Source of the DNA: CAZLBC01 sp964557575
Lineage (GTDB): Bacteria > Planctomycetota > Phycisphaerae > SM23-33
Direction: 5' to 3'
DNA: 38,262 nucleotides
NCBI GenBank assembly: GCA_964557575.1
Contig: CAZLBC010000043.1
Coordinates: 1-38,262 of the forward strand
In this document: piece after piece, positions 24,653-33,883 of the stretch
Position numbering within the stretch: the stretch's first letter is position 1
Layout: every line of letters begins with the position of its first letter
Program-made: the position numbers and the translations under genes
Notes under the pieces: generated by a model
Told to the model about the DNA's origin: nothing
The model's input: only the letters and a program-made list of their open reading frames with translations
Databases searched by the model: none

Positions 24653-27244
24653 CTACTTCTTCTCCCCCAGGTGGATAAGGGTCCGGTCCTTGCGCAGAGC
24701 CTTGAAATAGTCCCAGTAGTTATTGCCGCTGCGGGCCAGCTCGGCTGCCGCCTTCTTTGCTGCCGCACTCTGGTGTCGGTTCTGGCCTTCGATAACGCCA
24801 TCTCTGAAGGCTTCGAAGATATAGAACATACCTATCGGATTTTTACCCCAGGGCTTTCGACTCATTGGCTTAATCTTGTCGGCAGAGGGGCATTGGATGG
24901 ATCCATTTTTCGTTGTTGAGTTATGGTATATGGCATTGGCCATGGCTGTCATGAACTCGTCGTCAGCGCCCAGTTCCGGCGCCGCCTCAAACATCAACGT
25001 CGTTCCCGACGCGGCGTACGAATAGTGGCCTCTATCATCCGCCCCGCCGGTCATGAGGCCATTTTTGTCTTTTTTCGTACCACCCCCGGGCGAGTACGGA
25101 TAGTAGAAATACTTCTTGCCGTCCGCTTCGGTGTACAGGCATCCAACTTTCTTCCAGTTCTTGATCCATTCCTGGACGCACCTGCGGTAGCGGTCAATCG
25201 TCGTCTGATACGCCTTTGTCTTCTTGATGGCCTGTAGATCCTCGAGCCCTTTCGAGGCCGTGGCGATGGTGCCGATGCCATTGGCAGCACGGTTAAAGGC
25301 ACGGCTCCTGAAATCATTCGCCAGTTTCTTGGGGATGCCCATCTCCGGATCGAGGTCTTTGTCCCCTTCGCAGGTCGACTTCAGTGCGGCAACGATGGCC
25401 TTGAGAAACGCTTCGGCCTCGGCAACCTCTTTCTGAGTTACCTTGTCCGGATACTTCCGTGCCAATTGCAGCGTTATCCGCGACCAGCCCGCCATGGGGA
25501 ACAGGTAGTTCAAATGCTCTGGATCGCGTGCCTTCTGTTGTGCCACGGAAGGATACTTCACGCAAATATTGTGGTAATACCGGGCCGACTCAAGAAGTGC
25601 GTCAAGGGCACTCTTGTCTCCGGTAGACCGGTAGCGCTTGTAGGCGCCCGAGTAGCTAAAGAAGAATCTCCTTCCCATGAACTCCTCCATCGCGGCCAGC
25701 GGATTGACATAAGGAGGATCCGCAGGTCCGTTAGCCGGCATTTTTGCCAATTTCTCCGCATCTACATACGTAACACTCGGGCCCCGCTCGGTACAGTGCG
25801 AACACATGTAAAACCCAGGCAATTTCTTCGCTTCTTTCAACGTCATGACCTTGTTGTCTCTTGAGACTTTAAAACGGTGGCACCCGGCCATATGGAATTT
25901 CCACTTTCCGCTTTTCATTTTTTGAACGATGCCGATAGAATCGTCAGTGATCTCCTTCTCCGGATACTTCCTCCGGTAGCCGTGAAAGCAGCAGTGATCT
26001 CGCCCTGACTGGCCTGATTCACCAATGCGCCAGCCTTCCTTGTCGGCCTGCTCCAGCGTCATGGTCTTCTTCATGTCCTTCAGGACGAGCATCGGGCAGT
26101 TCTCCTCATGGACGCGCATCCACAATGCATCGCAATAGACCTTCGTGTTGGGGTCATAGTGCTTCTCCGGAATCTGAAGCCGCGCCTTTCTTGCTTTTGC
26201 GCCCTTCCGTCCGTATTTGCGGTAATTGCCACGCTTCTTGCTCTTCTTGCCCCCCGCCGGGTTGCCTTTACCCGGCGTAGTACTGCCCGGGCACCGCGAG
26301 CACAGCGGAAGGCCCTTTTTCCTGGCCTCGGCCAGGGTCATCTTCGTCATCTTCGCCAGTTCCTCCGGGTCGGTCGTCAGGCGCCTGCAGCCCCTGGCAT
26401 GGACCCGTTTTGCCTGACCGTCCCAGTACACGATCTGCGTTTTCTTCGTCGTCAGCCCGCGTTTGTTCACCCGGGCCACCTCTCCGGCACCGACCTCGAC
26501 GGAGGCCTGCTCGCCATCCCCGGCTTTCAGGCGAACGGTTCCCTCGGTGACCGCCACTTCGGTGTGGTCTTTCGACGCTTCGATCGAAAAACTGGTACCG
26601 AGTACGATCACTTTGGCTTTGGGTGTCTGCACGACCAGGGGCTTGCCGGCCGGCTGCCCGGCGACATCGAGACGCAGCAGGCCGCCGTGCAGATCGATAT
26701 GTTTGGCGCCGTCGTCGAGGTTGAACGTTGCGTCGCTTCGTTCATCCAGGGCAGCGATCGTTCCGTCGGGAAAGCTGATGACGGTGTCTGCCGTCGTGCA
26801 AATGGTATCTCCGCTGTAAATGGACGCCCCGTCACGCAGGTCGGTCGCCTGATCGCCGGAACGACGAATCGCTCCGCGCGCTTCGACGACCGCGGCGATG
26901 ACCGGGTGTTCCGGCGCCGTGGTTTCGGGCATGAGCCAGTACCCGGCCACAACGGCCACGGCAAGACAGGCCGCGATGCCTGCGAGCGTGGCCACGACGC
27001 GTATTCGCGGCGCGGCTGTCGGTTTGTTCTCCCTCTCGCCTTTCTCTTCCTCGCTGTCTTTGATGACACCCGCCCTGCCCAGTTGGCAGACGGCGCCGTG
27101 AATCCGCATGTGGGAGGCCAGCAGTGTGCGCGCGTCCGCCGAAGCGGCCAGTATCTCGGCCAGTTCCTGCTGGCCACGCTGATCGAGCACACCATCGAGG
27201 TGATCGCCGATGAGATGTTCCAGATGCTCAGGGTCGTTGGTCAC
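24653..27244 (-). CDS. FecR-type anti-sigma protein fused to Cys/His repeats and an all-helical domain
   Basis: The 863-residue protein begins with an anti-sigma-like cytoplasmic segment (1-80), has one membrane helix (83-104), and a periplasmic FecR domain (about 120-240; VISFPDGTIAALDERS, VIVLGTSFSIEA). Then come three related Cys/His units: His282, Cys286, Cys315, Cys318; His379, Cys383 with Cys418 and Cys419; His451, Cys455, Cys481, Cys484, each with an MTL-x-x-A spacer. They resemble Ada-like small metal sites. A very basic stretch (about 330-356) separates the first two. Residues from about 510 are all-helical and repetitive, like an alpha/alpha toroid of lyases or hydrolases. The GTG start has GGAGG seven bases upstream and overlaps the sigma-factor stop by four bases, so the pair is translationally coupled. 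Confidence 0.85.
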   Translation of the reverse strand: MTNDPEHLEHLIGDHLDGVLDQRGQQELAEILAASADARTLLASHMRIHGAVCQLGRAGVIKDSEEEKGERENKPTAAPRIRVVATLAGIAACLAVAVVAGYWLMPETTAPEHPVIAAVVEARGAIRRSGDQATDLRDGASIYSGDTICTTADTVISFPDGTIAALDERSDATFNLDDGAKHIDLHGGLLRLDVAGQPAGKPLVVQTPKAKVIVLGTSFSIEASKDHTEVAVTEGTVRLKAGDGEQASVEVGAGEVARVNKRGLTTKKTQIVYWDGQAKRVHARGCRRLTTDPEELAKMTKMTLAEARKKGLPLCSRCPGSTTPGKGNPAGGKKSKKRGNYRKYGRKGAKARKARLQIPEKHYDPNTKVYCDALWMRVHEENCPMLVLKDMKKTMTLEQADKEGWRIGESGQSGRDHCCFHGYRRKYPEKEITDDSIGIVQKMKSGKWKFHMAGCHRFKVSRDNKVMTLKEAKKLPGFYMCSHCTERGPSVTYVDAEKLAKMPANGPADPPYVNPLAAMEEFMGRRFFFSYSGAYKRYRSTGDKSALDALLESARYYHNICVKYPSVAQQKARDPEHLNYLFPMAGWSRITLQLARKYPDKVTQKEVAEAEAFLKAIVAALKSTCEGDKDLDPEMGIPKKLANDFRSRAFNRAANGIGTIATASKGLEDLQAIKKTKAYQTTIDRYRRCVQEWIKNWKKVGCLYTEADGKKYFYYPYSPGGGTKKDKNGLMTGGADDRGHYSYAASGTTLMFEAAPELGADDEFMTAMANAIYHNSTTKNGSIQCPSADKIKPMSRKPWGKNPIGMFYIFEAFRDGVIEGQNRHQSAAAKKAAAELARSGNNYWDYFKALRKDRTLIHLGEKK

Positions 27245-27771
27245 GACAATCCTCCGGTTTCGCGGTCGTATTTCAGTTGCTGCCGAATGCAGCGGTGCAG
27301 CGACGTGCGTACGCGGCTGATGGCACGTTGAACGGCCGCCGCCGTGCGCCCCACGGCTGCGCCGATCGCCTCGAAAGAACTGCGGCGTTCGTACCGCATT
27401 GCAATCATCCGCCGGTGAGGAAGCTGCACGGACTCGAGGCAACTGCGAAGAGCCCTGAGCTCCCGCCTGTGCGCAACGTCGTCCGTTTCGTCCTCAATGA
27501 AGGTCGCCGTTATCTGTTCCAGGAGTTTCGGGTCTGTGTTGCGCGAACGCTGCTTGCCGGCGTTGCGCATATAAAGCAAAGCCTGCCGCCGCACGACCTC
27601 CTTGGCCCAGGCGCGGAAGTCCCGGATCGGCTCGTTTTGACCTGCTTTTTCCATGACGACGATCGCCGCGTTCTGGAAGATCTCCTCGGCGGCCTCGAAA
27701 TCACGGGTCATCGCCATCAGATACCCCGTGAATTCTGACTCGTGGCGAAGAAATTGCTTGATGTGGGGCAT
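27241..27771 (-). CDS. ECF-type RNA polymerase sigma factor, Rhodopirellula/Verrucomicrobium-like
   Basis: The 176-residue protein has sigma region 2 (SEFTGYLMAMTRDFEAAEEI followed by FQNAAIVVMEK and FRAWAKEVVRRQALLYMR) and region 4 with a helix-turn-helix (LPHRRMIAMRYERRSSFEAI followed by GAAVGRTAAAVQRAISRVR). It should direct RNA polymerase to a small regulon under control of the FecR protein whose gene overlaps its stop. GGAGG lies upstream: the ATG at 27771 has the best spacing, while 27780 and 27798 are possible starts. The operon continues with two concanavalin-fold exported proteins, so the sigma factor probably responds to a surface carbohydrate signal. Confidence 0.9.
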   Translation of the reverse strand: MPHIKQFLRHESEFTGYLMAMTRDFEAAEEIFQNAAIVVMEKAGQNEPIRDFRAWAKEVVRRQALLYMRNAGKQRSRNTDPKLLEQITATFIEDETDDVAHRRELRALRSCLESVQLPHRRMIAMRYERRSSFEAIGAAVGRTAAAVQRAISRVRTSLHRCIRQQLKYDRETGGLS

Positions 27772-28008
27772 ATCGGTCATCACCTCCATGTACGGCATGT
27801 AACGAAATCAGACGGGTATTTTTTTCACATTCCGGGAAATCAGTTCAATTTCGGGGTTCTCAATGTATGCCAAAGCATCACGGTGTTCATCGTGTTGTTG
27901 TTCGTGCAAACAGGCATGTGCCGGTATTTTCAACCTTGCATATACCCATAGTCCGGGTTAACAGGCTGTTGAAAAAGTACTACCTGCCTGCGAACGGATC
28001 TTTTCCGC

Positions 28009-28062
28009 TCCGGCTGGCTCGCGCTCGGTCCCGAGGACTCCGCCGTCCTCGAACTGAATTGA
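28009..28062 (+). pseudogene. Gene-tail repeat, copy D
   Basis: The segment encodes SGWLALGPEDSAVLELN-stop, aligned with copies A to C. It faces the complete DUF1593 gene tail to tail, with 31 bases between the two stops. This is the only copy in which the minus-strand partner is a full gene, so it may be closest to the original arrangement, yet the plus-strand partner is still only a tail. Confidence 0.65.
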
Positions 28063-28093
28063 CGGTCCTCCCCCCTGCCGGCCGTGCCTCCCC

Positions 28094-29929
28094 TCACTGA
28101 ACGGTGACGACGACGCGGCGGTACGCCGTCAGCGGCGGGCGGCCGTCGTCGGTGACCTCGAGTATCACGTGAATCGTTGTCCCCCCCGCCCCGCCGGGGA
28201 CGGCCAGGGACGCGCGCGCGGCCGTCGCGCGATCGACGGCGGCATCCCCCTCGAAGGTCCCCGCCTCGCGGTAGACCCACCAGCGATACCCGAGCCGGTT
28301 TCCGTCCGGGTCGCTGCTGCCCCGGGCCGACAGGGCGACCGTCCCGCCGGGCCGGGCGCCGACCCGGACCGTCCCGACGCCGCCGGCGCCGTTGCAGACC
28401 GCGATCGGCGGGTGGTTCGCCTCCTCGAACGGCTTGACGCACCAGTCCATCCGGGCCTGGAAGGCGTTCTGGTAGGCGGTCCGCCACCGCCATATCGTGT
28501 AGTACCTGTCCGGCTGTCCGTCCTCCCGCCGGTCTTCGGCCGGGACGAACGCGCTGCCCTCGCCGCGGTAGCGGAACCGCCCGCCCCAGTTGCCCCACCC
28601 GGGCGCCTCCGGGTCGCCGAGGCCGTTGCGGAGCACCCAGAAAAACGAGGGGGTGTCGCCTTCCTTGACCCCCTTCTTTCCCGCGGCGGCGGGCGGGTAC
28701 ACGTCGGGGTCCCCCAGCGGCCCGTGGCCGGCGATGTGCTTCCCGACCCAGGCGGGCGAGACGATCTCCTGGTCGCCGTACTTCCAGATCCCGCGGAACA
28801 GCTTCTCGGAGTACAGGTAGAAGACGTCCGGGTGATGAGTCTTGATCCACTCCGCCGTGCGGTCCTGGTCGGCGATCGAGTGGATGCGGATCTTCGCCTT
28901 CAGCCGGGCCAGTTCGTCGGCGCCGCGGGTCTGCTGCATCTTCCACAGGGCCTGGGCGAGCTCCCGCGGCCCGCCCCAGATCCCGAACCAGACCGGGCGG
29001 GGGTCGTCTGCCTCGAGCACCGCGATGATGTGGCCCGAGGCCGCGCTGTCCATGCCGGGGCCGACCGCGTGCGGGTCGCCGTTGTGGCCGTCCTTCACCA
29101 GCTTCAGCAGGTCGACGGCAGCGGGGTAATCCTTCCGGTGTGCGCGCAGGTTGTCCGCGACCTTCGCGTACGCCCCGATGGCCTTCCTGATCAGGTCGGG
29201 CCGCGTGTTCTTGCGGTGACCCCACCCGAAGCCGGTGCAGAACCCCTCGGTCTCGAAATCGCACGTGTAGAGCAGGTACCGCACCAGCGACTGCCGGTCG
29301 TCCGGGTCCCCGCCGATGTCGGTCATGACGACGAAGCGGGGCTTCCGGTCCGCGAACGTACCCAGAAAGGGCGAGACCGGCGCCCGCGGCGGGCTAAGCG
29401 GCTCGACGCCCTTGACCCCGCCCTTCCATACCTCGATCCCGCAGAGGTTTGCCGCCCCGCCGCGCGTGGCGATGTCGATCGCCCCGTCTTCGATCGCCGC
29501 GACGATCGGCCCCGCCTTCTGCCAGGTGCCTTGCGGGCCGCTGTTGACACCGCGGAGTGCGGGCATGCCCTCGACGAAGATGTCGAAGGTCTCGGGATTG
29601 TTGTCCTCCACGATATACACCCACAGGGTGTAGGTGCCGCCGGGGACGCCGGTCAACCGGACGCGGGCGCGGCGGCTCCAGCGAAACGCGTGGAGCAGCG
29701 CGGCGCGGGCGTCGTCGGCCGCCGGCTTCAGGGCCAGGCGCTTTTTCAGCACCAGCTTCCGGTCCGTGCAGACCAGGTATTTCGCGTCGTCGCCGTCCCA
29801 CCGGCGGCCGTCGATCGTGACCGGTGAGCCGCCGATGTTGACCCCGCGGCAGAAGGCCGGCTCGGCGGCGGACAGCGGGAGGGTGAACAGCAGCAGTACC
29901 GCTGTCGCGGCAGGCGTTCGATGGTTCAT
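28094..29929 (-). CDS. Secreted DUF1593 protein with malectin-like N-terminus
   Basis: The 611-residue product has a signal peptide (residues 1-22), a malectin-like carbohydrate-binding domain (about 25-170; YTLWVYIVEDNNPETFDIFV), a DUF1593 domain starting at PRFVVMTDIGGDPDDRQS (198-214), and a C-terminal beta-sandwich of the kind found in the cellulose-binding protein Sde0182 (LSARGSSDPDGN, LEVTDDGRPPL). DUF1593 is related to inosine/uridine nucleoside hydrolases, whose DxDxxxDD calcium site is matched here by DIGGDPDD, so hydrolysis of a glycosidic bond is plausible but unproved. GAGGAG precedes the ATG. The gene shares an operon with the upstream helical-repeat gene (28 bases apart). Its last codons recur at 18535, 21410 and 22665. 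Confidence 0.88.
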   Translation of the reverse strand: MNHRTPAATAVLLLFTLPLSAAEPAFCRGVNIGGSPVTIDGRRWDGDDAKYLVCTDRKLVLKKRLALKPAADDARAALLHAFRWSRRARVRLTGVPGGTYTLWVYIVEDNNPETFDIFVEGMPALRGVNSGPQGTWQKAGPIVAAIEDGAIDIATRGGAANLCGIEVWKGGVKGVEPLSPPRAPVSPFLGTFADRKPRFVVMTDIGGDPDDRQSLVRYLLYTCDFETEGFCTGFGWGHRKNTRPDLIRKAIGAYAKVADNLRAHRKDYPAAVDLLKLVKDGHNGDPHAVGPGMDSAASGHIIAVLEADDPRPVWFGIWGGPRELAQALWKMQQTRGADELARLKAKIRIHSIADQDRTAEWIKTHHPDVFYLYSEKLFRGIWKYGDQEIVSPAWVGKHIAGHGPLGDPDVYPPAAAGKKGVKEGDTPSFFWVLRNGLGDPEAPGWGNWGGRFRYRGEGSAFVPAEDRREDGQPDRYYTIWRWRTAYQNAFQARMDWCVKPFEEANHPPIAVCNGAGGVGTVRVGARPGGTVALSARGSSDPDGNRLGYRWWVYREAGTFEGDAAVDRATAARASLAVPGGAGGTTIHVILEVTDDGRPPLTAYRRVVVTVQ

Positions 29930-29957
29930 CGGCTGCTCCTCGTTTCAGGCGGGGCGG

Positions 29958-31376
29958 CTATTCCACGACACCGACCAGGTAGCACGTGCGCGTGCCGGGC
30001 GTGTCCCAGATACTCTTCGCCGGGGAATCATGTTTTTTTCGGAGCGTGTCGCCGACGCGCCAGGCAACGGGCTTGACGGTGACCGGCTTTTTCGGCGATG
30101 TCAGCGCGACTGACGGCTTCTGCCAGTTGGCCGTGTCGGCCGGCTGATAGACCTGCCAGTGCTCCTCATCCGTCATCCAGACGGTCTTCCCGTCCCCGTC
30201 CAGGGCGAACAGCACGAACCCGTACGAGCCGCCCCGGCGGCCGCCGACCGTGAACACGTCGCCCCGCTTGAGCCTGACCTGCGCCGAAAACACCTTCCAG
30301 GCCTCGTCGCCGCGGGTGCGGAAGTCCGGGCGGTACCGGCGCAGCGGCCGGCCGTTGTGATAGACGTCGGCGTCGTCGGCCATGTTCCAGTGCAGCACCG
30401 CGTCGATCGCCCGGGACCCGCCGAGCCGCTCGATGTCGTCCTCGATCGATTTCAGCGTGACGGCCGCCCGCAGGCGGGCGACATCCTTCTGCTCGTGACC
30501 GGCGAGAAACGATTCGTAGCAATCCGCCGCCCGCTTGAGCATGTTCAGGCGCGCGGTCACGGGCAGCCCGGACGACAGCTCGCGGTACCAGGCCCCCAAC
30601 TGCACCCGGTCGGCCGGCTTAATCGTCGCGCTGTCCCGCGCCGCGAGGGGCACGAACGTCCGCAGCGTCTCGTCGACCGTGTCGTCGAGGAGCTTCGCCG
30701 CCGCCGCGGGATCGTCCGCGCGGGTCACCAGCGCCGTGATCAGGGCGGCGCGGGCGGCGGCATCGGCGGGGGCCGCTTCCAGCTTCTTCCGCAGCGCCCG
30801 GATGCTGCGCTCGACGGCGAGGTCATTCCGGGCCTTTTCTATCTTCGCCCTCAGTGCCCGGGTGCGGTCGCTGCGTATCTGCCCGGCGACGATCAGCGCG
30901 CGGCGGTACAGGGTGAGCGCCTGCTCGGTCTCGCCGGCGGCCGCGCGGCCGCCCGCGGCGGCCGTCAGCAGGTCCAGCAGCGCTTGCCCCGCGGCCGCCT
31001 TCTTCTTCCCTCGCGCGCGGGCAAACCGCAGTTGCTGGATCTTCGCGAGCTGTTCCTTCCACGCGGCGCCGTGTTCGGGGGCGCGTTTCAGGAGCTGTTT
31101 CGCCGCGGATTCCGCGGTCCCGTAGCCCGCGGTGTCCTTCATCGCCAGCGACAGCGCCTTCCGGCAGGCCAGGGTCTGCAGCGCGGGCATCCCCGCGAGG
31201 GTCTCGAGCGATGCCAGCAATTCCTCGGCCAGCGCGATGTCGTCGCCGGTCGCCGGGGTGGATTCCGCCTGCCTGACCCGGTCGCCGAAGAGTTCCTCGA
31301 AACCCTTCTGCGGATCGGGTTCCGCGGCCGCGGCCGCGAAAACGGCGATGAAAATGATGTGCGCGATACGGCCCAT
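29958..31376 (-). CDS. Exported helical-repeat protein of unknown function
   Basis: The 472-residue product has a short signal peptide (IAHIIFIAVFAAAAAEP). Residues about 20-330 are rich in Ala, Leu, Lys and Arg and form tandem helices resembling TPR units (GETEQALTLYRRALIVAGQI, SIRALRKKLEAAPADAAARA). The last 130 residues change to a beta-rich domain with AIDAVLHWNMADDADVYHNG, VFTVGGRRGGSYGFVLFALD and the end CYLVGVVE. Such planctomycete proteins are unassigned; protein-protein contacts through the helices are inferred. The ATG at 31376 is chosen because it puts the signal peptide first, although its ribosome binding site is poor. It starts the operon with the DUF1593 gene and diverges from the ThuA gene. 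Confidence 0.75.
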   Translation of the reverse strand: MGRIAHIIFIAVFAAAAAEPDPQKGFEELFGDRVRQAESTPATGDDIALAEELLASLETLAGMPALQTLACRKALSLAMKDTAGYGTAESAAKQLLKRAPEHGAAWKEQLAKIQQLRFARARGKKKAAAGQALLDLLTAAAGGRAAAGETEQALTLYRRALIVAGQIRSDRTRALRAKIEKARNDLAVERSIRALRKKLEAAPADAAARAALITALVTRADDPAAAAKLLDDTVDETLRTFVPLAARDSATIKPADRVQLGAWYRELSSGLPVTARLNMLKRAADCYESFLAGHEQKDVARLRAAVTLKSIEDDIERLGGSRAIDAVLHWNMADDADVYHNGRPLRRYRPDFRTRGDEAWKVFSAQVRLKRGDVFTVGGRRGGSYGFVLFALDGDGKTVWMTDEEHWQVYQPADTANWQKPSVALTSPKKPVTVKPVAWRVGDTLRKKHDSPAKSIWDTPGTRTCYLVGVVE

Positions 31377-31522
31377 GGGCCCATTATGACACCCGGCAGG
31401 GGCGAAATCAACCCTCGCCGCTACCGGGCCGATTTCGTGGTTTCTTTCCGCGCCGCCCGCGCGGTATACTGTCAGGCCGTTGCGCAGCATACCCGCAGGC
31501 ACCATGAAAAGGAGACCATGCG

Positions 31523-32518
31523 ATGAAAAAGAGTATCCTGATCATCCCGGCCGCGATTCTCGCGTTCGCATCGATAACGACCGCCGGCAACCGCGGAAAG
31601 GTAGTGGACGAAAAGACCGTCGCGAAGATCACCGAGGCGATGCCGGAGAAGCCCCCGGCGAAGCCCGGCGGACCACGGAAGGTCCTGGTCTACAGCAAGT
31701 GCGCCGGTTTTTACCACGGCTGCATACCCACGGCCAACAAGGCCTTCGCGATCATGGGCAAAAAGACCGGCGCGTTCGAAGCCGTGGTCAGCGACGACCT
31801 CGCGCACTTCGCCCCGGAGAAGCTGAAGGCATTCGACGCCGTCATCTTCAACAACTCCACCGGGAACCTCTTCAAGCCGGCGATGCCCCGAAAGCCCCGC
31901 ACGCCCAATCCCAAGCGGATCAAGGACCCGGCGAAGCTCGCGACGGCCACGGAGAAATACGAAAAGGCGCTCGCCCGCTACCAGGTCGAACTGGAAAAGG
32001 CCAAGGCCCAACCGGACACCTCCGCGGCAGTGCGGAAGGCCCTCATGGCATACGTCAAAAACGGCGGGGGCATCGTCGGCTGCCACGCCGCGACCGACAC
32101 CCGGGGCTGGGACGAGTACAACGAAATGATCGGCGGCCGGTTCAGCGGCCACCCCTGGCACGAACCCGTCCCGGTCAAGAACGACGACCCGGACAACCCG
32201 ATCAACGCCGCCTTCGGCGGCACGGGTTTCGCGGTCACCGACGAGATCTACCAGTTCAACAAGGGCTTCTACTCACGGGACAAGCAGCGGGTCCTGCTGA
32301 GCCTGGACTACGACAAGCTCAAGAAAAAGAAGGGCTCCCGGAAGGACAACGACTACGCCGTCAGTTGGGTCAAGACCTGCGGGAAGGGCCGGATCTTTTA
32401 CTGCTCCCTCGGCCACCGCAACGAGATCTTCTGGAACCCGAAGGTCCTGCAACACTACCTCGCCGGCATCCAGTGGGTCACCGGCGACCTGGAAGGCGTC
32501 GAGGCCGCGCCGAAATAA
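31523..32518 (+). CDS. Exported ThuA-domain protein
   Basis: The 331-residue product has a signal peptide (MKKSILIIPAAILAFASITT) and a ThuA/glutamine-amidotransferase-like fold: KVLVYSKCAGFYHG, FDAVIFNNSTGN, a Lys-rich insertion (about 120-160), then GGGIVGCHAATDTRGWDEYN, MIGGRFSGHPWHE and GKGRIFYCSLGHRNEIFW. ThuA proteins are linked to disaccharide use through 3-keto sugars, and exported versions are abundant in Planctomycetota. AGGAGA nine bases before the ATG supports the start. It is the first gene of an operon with an FAD oxidoreductase, 39 bases downstream. Confidence 0.88.
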   Translation: MKKSILIIPAAILAFASITTAGNRGKVVDEKTVAKITEAMPEKPPAKPGGPRKVLVYSKCAGFYHGCIPTANKAFAIMGKKTGAFEAVVSDDLAHFAPEKLKAFDAVIFNNSTGNLFKPAMPRKPRTPNPKRIKDPAKLATATEKYEKALARYQVELEKAKAQPDTSAAVRKALMAYVKNGGGIVGCHAATDTRGWDEYNEMIGGRFSGHPWHEPVPVKNDDPDNPINAAFGGTGFAVTDEIYQFNKGFYSRDKQRVLLSLDYDKLKKKKGSRKDNDYAVSWVKTCGKGRIFYCSLGHRNEIFWNPKVLQHYLAGIQWVTGDLEGVEAAPK

Positions 32519-32557
32519 CCGCGCTGCCGGGCAGCGCCGCAGCACAGGAGACGGAAC

Positions 32558-33883
32558 ATGGCGAAGTTCGACCGACGGCGGTTTCTGAAGGGCGTCGGCC
32601 TGGCGTCCGGTACGGCCGCGGCCGCGGCGCGGGTGTCGGCCGACCCCATACACAAGGGCAGCCGGGTCATCGAGGCGGGCCCGGTCGACCGCGGCCCCGC
32701 CGCGCTATTCTCAAACGGGAAGGTGATCCGGCCGCGGCACGAGGTCCCGGTCATGCGCGAGACGGACGTCCTCGTCGTCGGCGGCGGCTGCGCGGGGGCC
32801 ATGGCGGCCCTGGCGGCGGCCCGCACGGGCGCATCGGTCACGATCGTCGAGCGGTACGGCTGCTTCGGCGGCCTGTGGACCGCGGGGCTGGTGCTCATCG
32901 TGCTGGCCACGCACGCCCGCGCGCAGAGCGGCCTGACCAAGTGCGTCCGCGGCATCGGCGACGAGCTGCTCGAGCGGCTCACGAAGATCCCCGGCGGGAT
33001 CATCAACCAGGGACCGGGCAAGCGGAATCCGACCAGCGACCCGGAAGCCACGAAGTACCTGCTGGCGGTGATGCTCCGGGAGGCCGGCGTGGACATCCTC
33101 CTGCACAGTTGGGCGACCAACGCCGTCATGGAGGGTTCCGCCGTGCGCGGCGTGATCTTCGAGAGCAAGTCCGGGTGCCGGGCGATCAGGGCGAAGGTGG
33201 TGGTCGACGCCACCGGCGACGGCGACGTCATCGGCGCGGCCGGCGCCGAACACGCCCGACACGTCCACAAGATCGGCCTGGTCCATCGCCTCGGCAACGC
33301 CGACCGGGTCACCGGGAGCACGGCCCGCCTCGGGTCGGCCACGCCGCTGCCGTCGGTCAAGTGGGTCAACATGCAGGGGCCGTCGGGCGACTGCCTCGAC
33401 GTCGAGACCCTCACCCGGTGCGAGCTGGACGGCCGCGAGGCGGTCTGGAAACGGCTCAAGCGTATCCAGGAGAAACCCGGGCACGAAAAGATCTTCCTGC
33501 TGGACACCGCCTCGCAGCTCGGCGTCCGGGCCTCCCGGACGCTGAGGGGCACGTATGAACTGAAGAAGGGCGACACGGAAAAGACGTTCGCCGACACGGT
33601 CGCCGTGGCCGGCGGCGACGTCACCACCGGCGGGCGGTCATGCCGGATACCGTACGGCGCGCTGACGCCGGTGACGGTCGACAACCTCCTGGCGGCCGGG
33701 CGGTGCGTCTCCGCGGACAACCACATGCTCAATTACACCCGCCTGATCGGCCCCTGCCTGGTCACCGGCCACGCCGCCGGGGCGGCCGCGGCCCTGGCCG
33801 CCGCGCAGAAGACCGGCCCCCGCGACGTCGCGGTTCCCACGCTCCGGAAACTGCTCGAAAAGCAGGGCGCCTACCTGGGCTGA
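32558..33883 (+). CDS. Tat-exported FAD-dependent oxidoreductase
   Basis: The 441-residue protein begins with a twin-arginine signal (FDRRRFLKGVGLASGT), so it is probably folded with its cofactor before export. The FAD-binding motif DVLVVGGGCAGAMAALAAAR is followed by VTIVERYGCFGG, and the second glycine-rich strand is VVVDATGDGDVIGAAGAEHA, with the C-terminal cofactor motif NLLAAGRCVSADNH. It fits the FAD_oxidored family often found beside sugar genes in this phylum. The substrate is unknown; oxidation of sugar hydroxyls to keto groups would suit the neighbouring ThuA protein. Its stop overlaps the start of the polyferredoxin gene by one base (TGATG), which suggests the two proteins work as an electron-transfer pair. 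Confidence 0.88.
   Translation: MAKFDRRRFLKGVGLASGTAAAAARVSADPIHKGSRVIEAGPVDRGPAALFSNGKVIRPRHEVPVMRETDVLVVGGGCAGAMAALAAARTGASVTIVERYGCFGGLWTAGLVLIVLATHARAQSGLTKCVRGIGDELLERLTKIPGGIINQGPGKRNPTSDPEATKYLLAVMLREAGVDILLHSWATNAVMEGSAVRGVIFESKSGCRAIRAKVVVDATGDGDVIGAAGAEHARHVHKIGLVHRLGNADRVTGSTARLGSATPLPSVKWVNMQGPSGDCLDVETLTRCELDGREAVWKRLKRIQEKPGHEKIFLLDTASQLGVRASRTLRGTYELKKGDTEKTFADTVAVAGGDVTTGGRSCRIPYGALTPVTVDNLLAAGRCVSADNHMLNYTRLIGPCLVTGHAAGAAAALAAAQKTGPRDVAVPTLRKLLEKQGAYLG

Noticed and set aside
27958..27980. Sequence AACAGGCTGTTGAAAAAG resembling an insertion-sequence end
   Set aside because: No transposase, partner inverted repeat or target duplication was seen.
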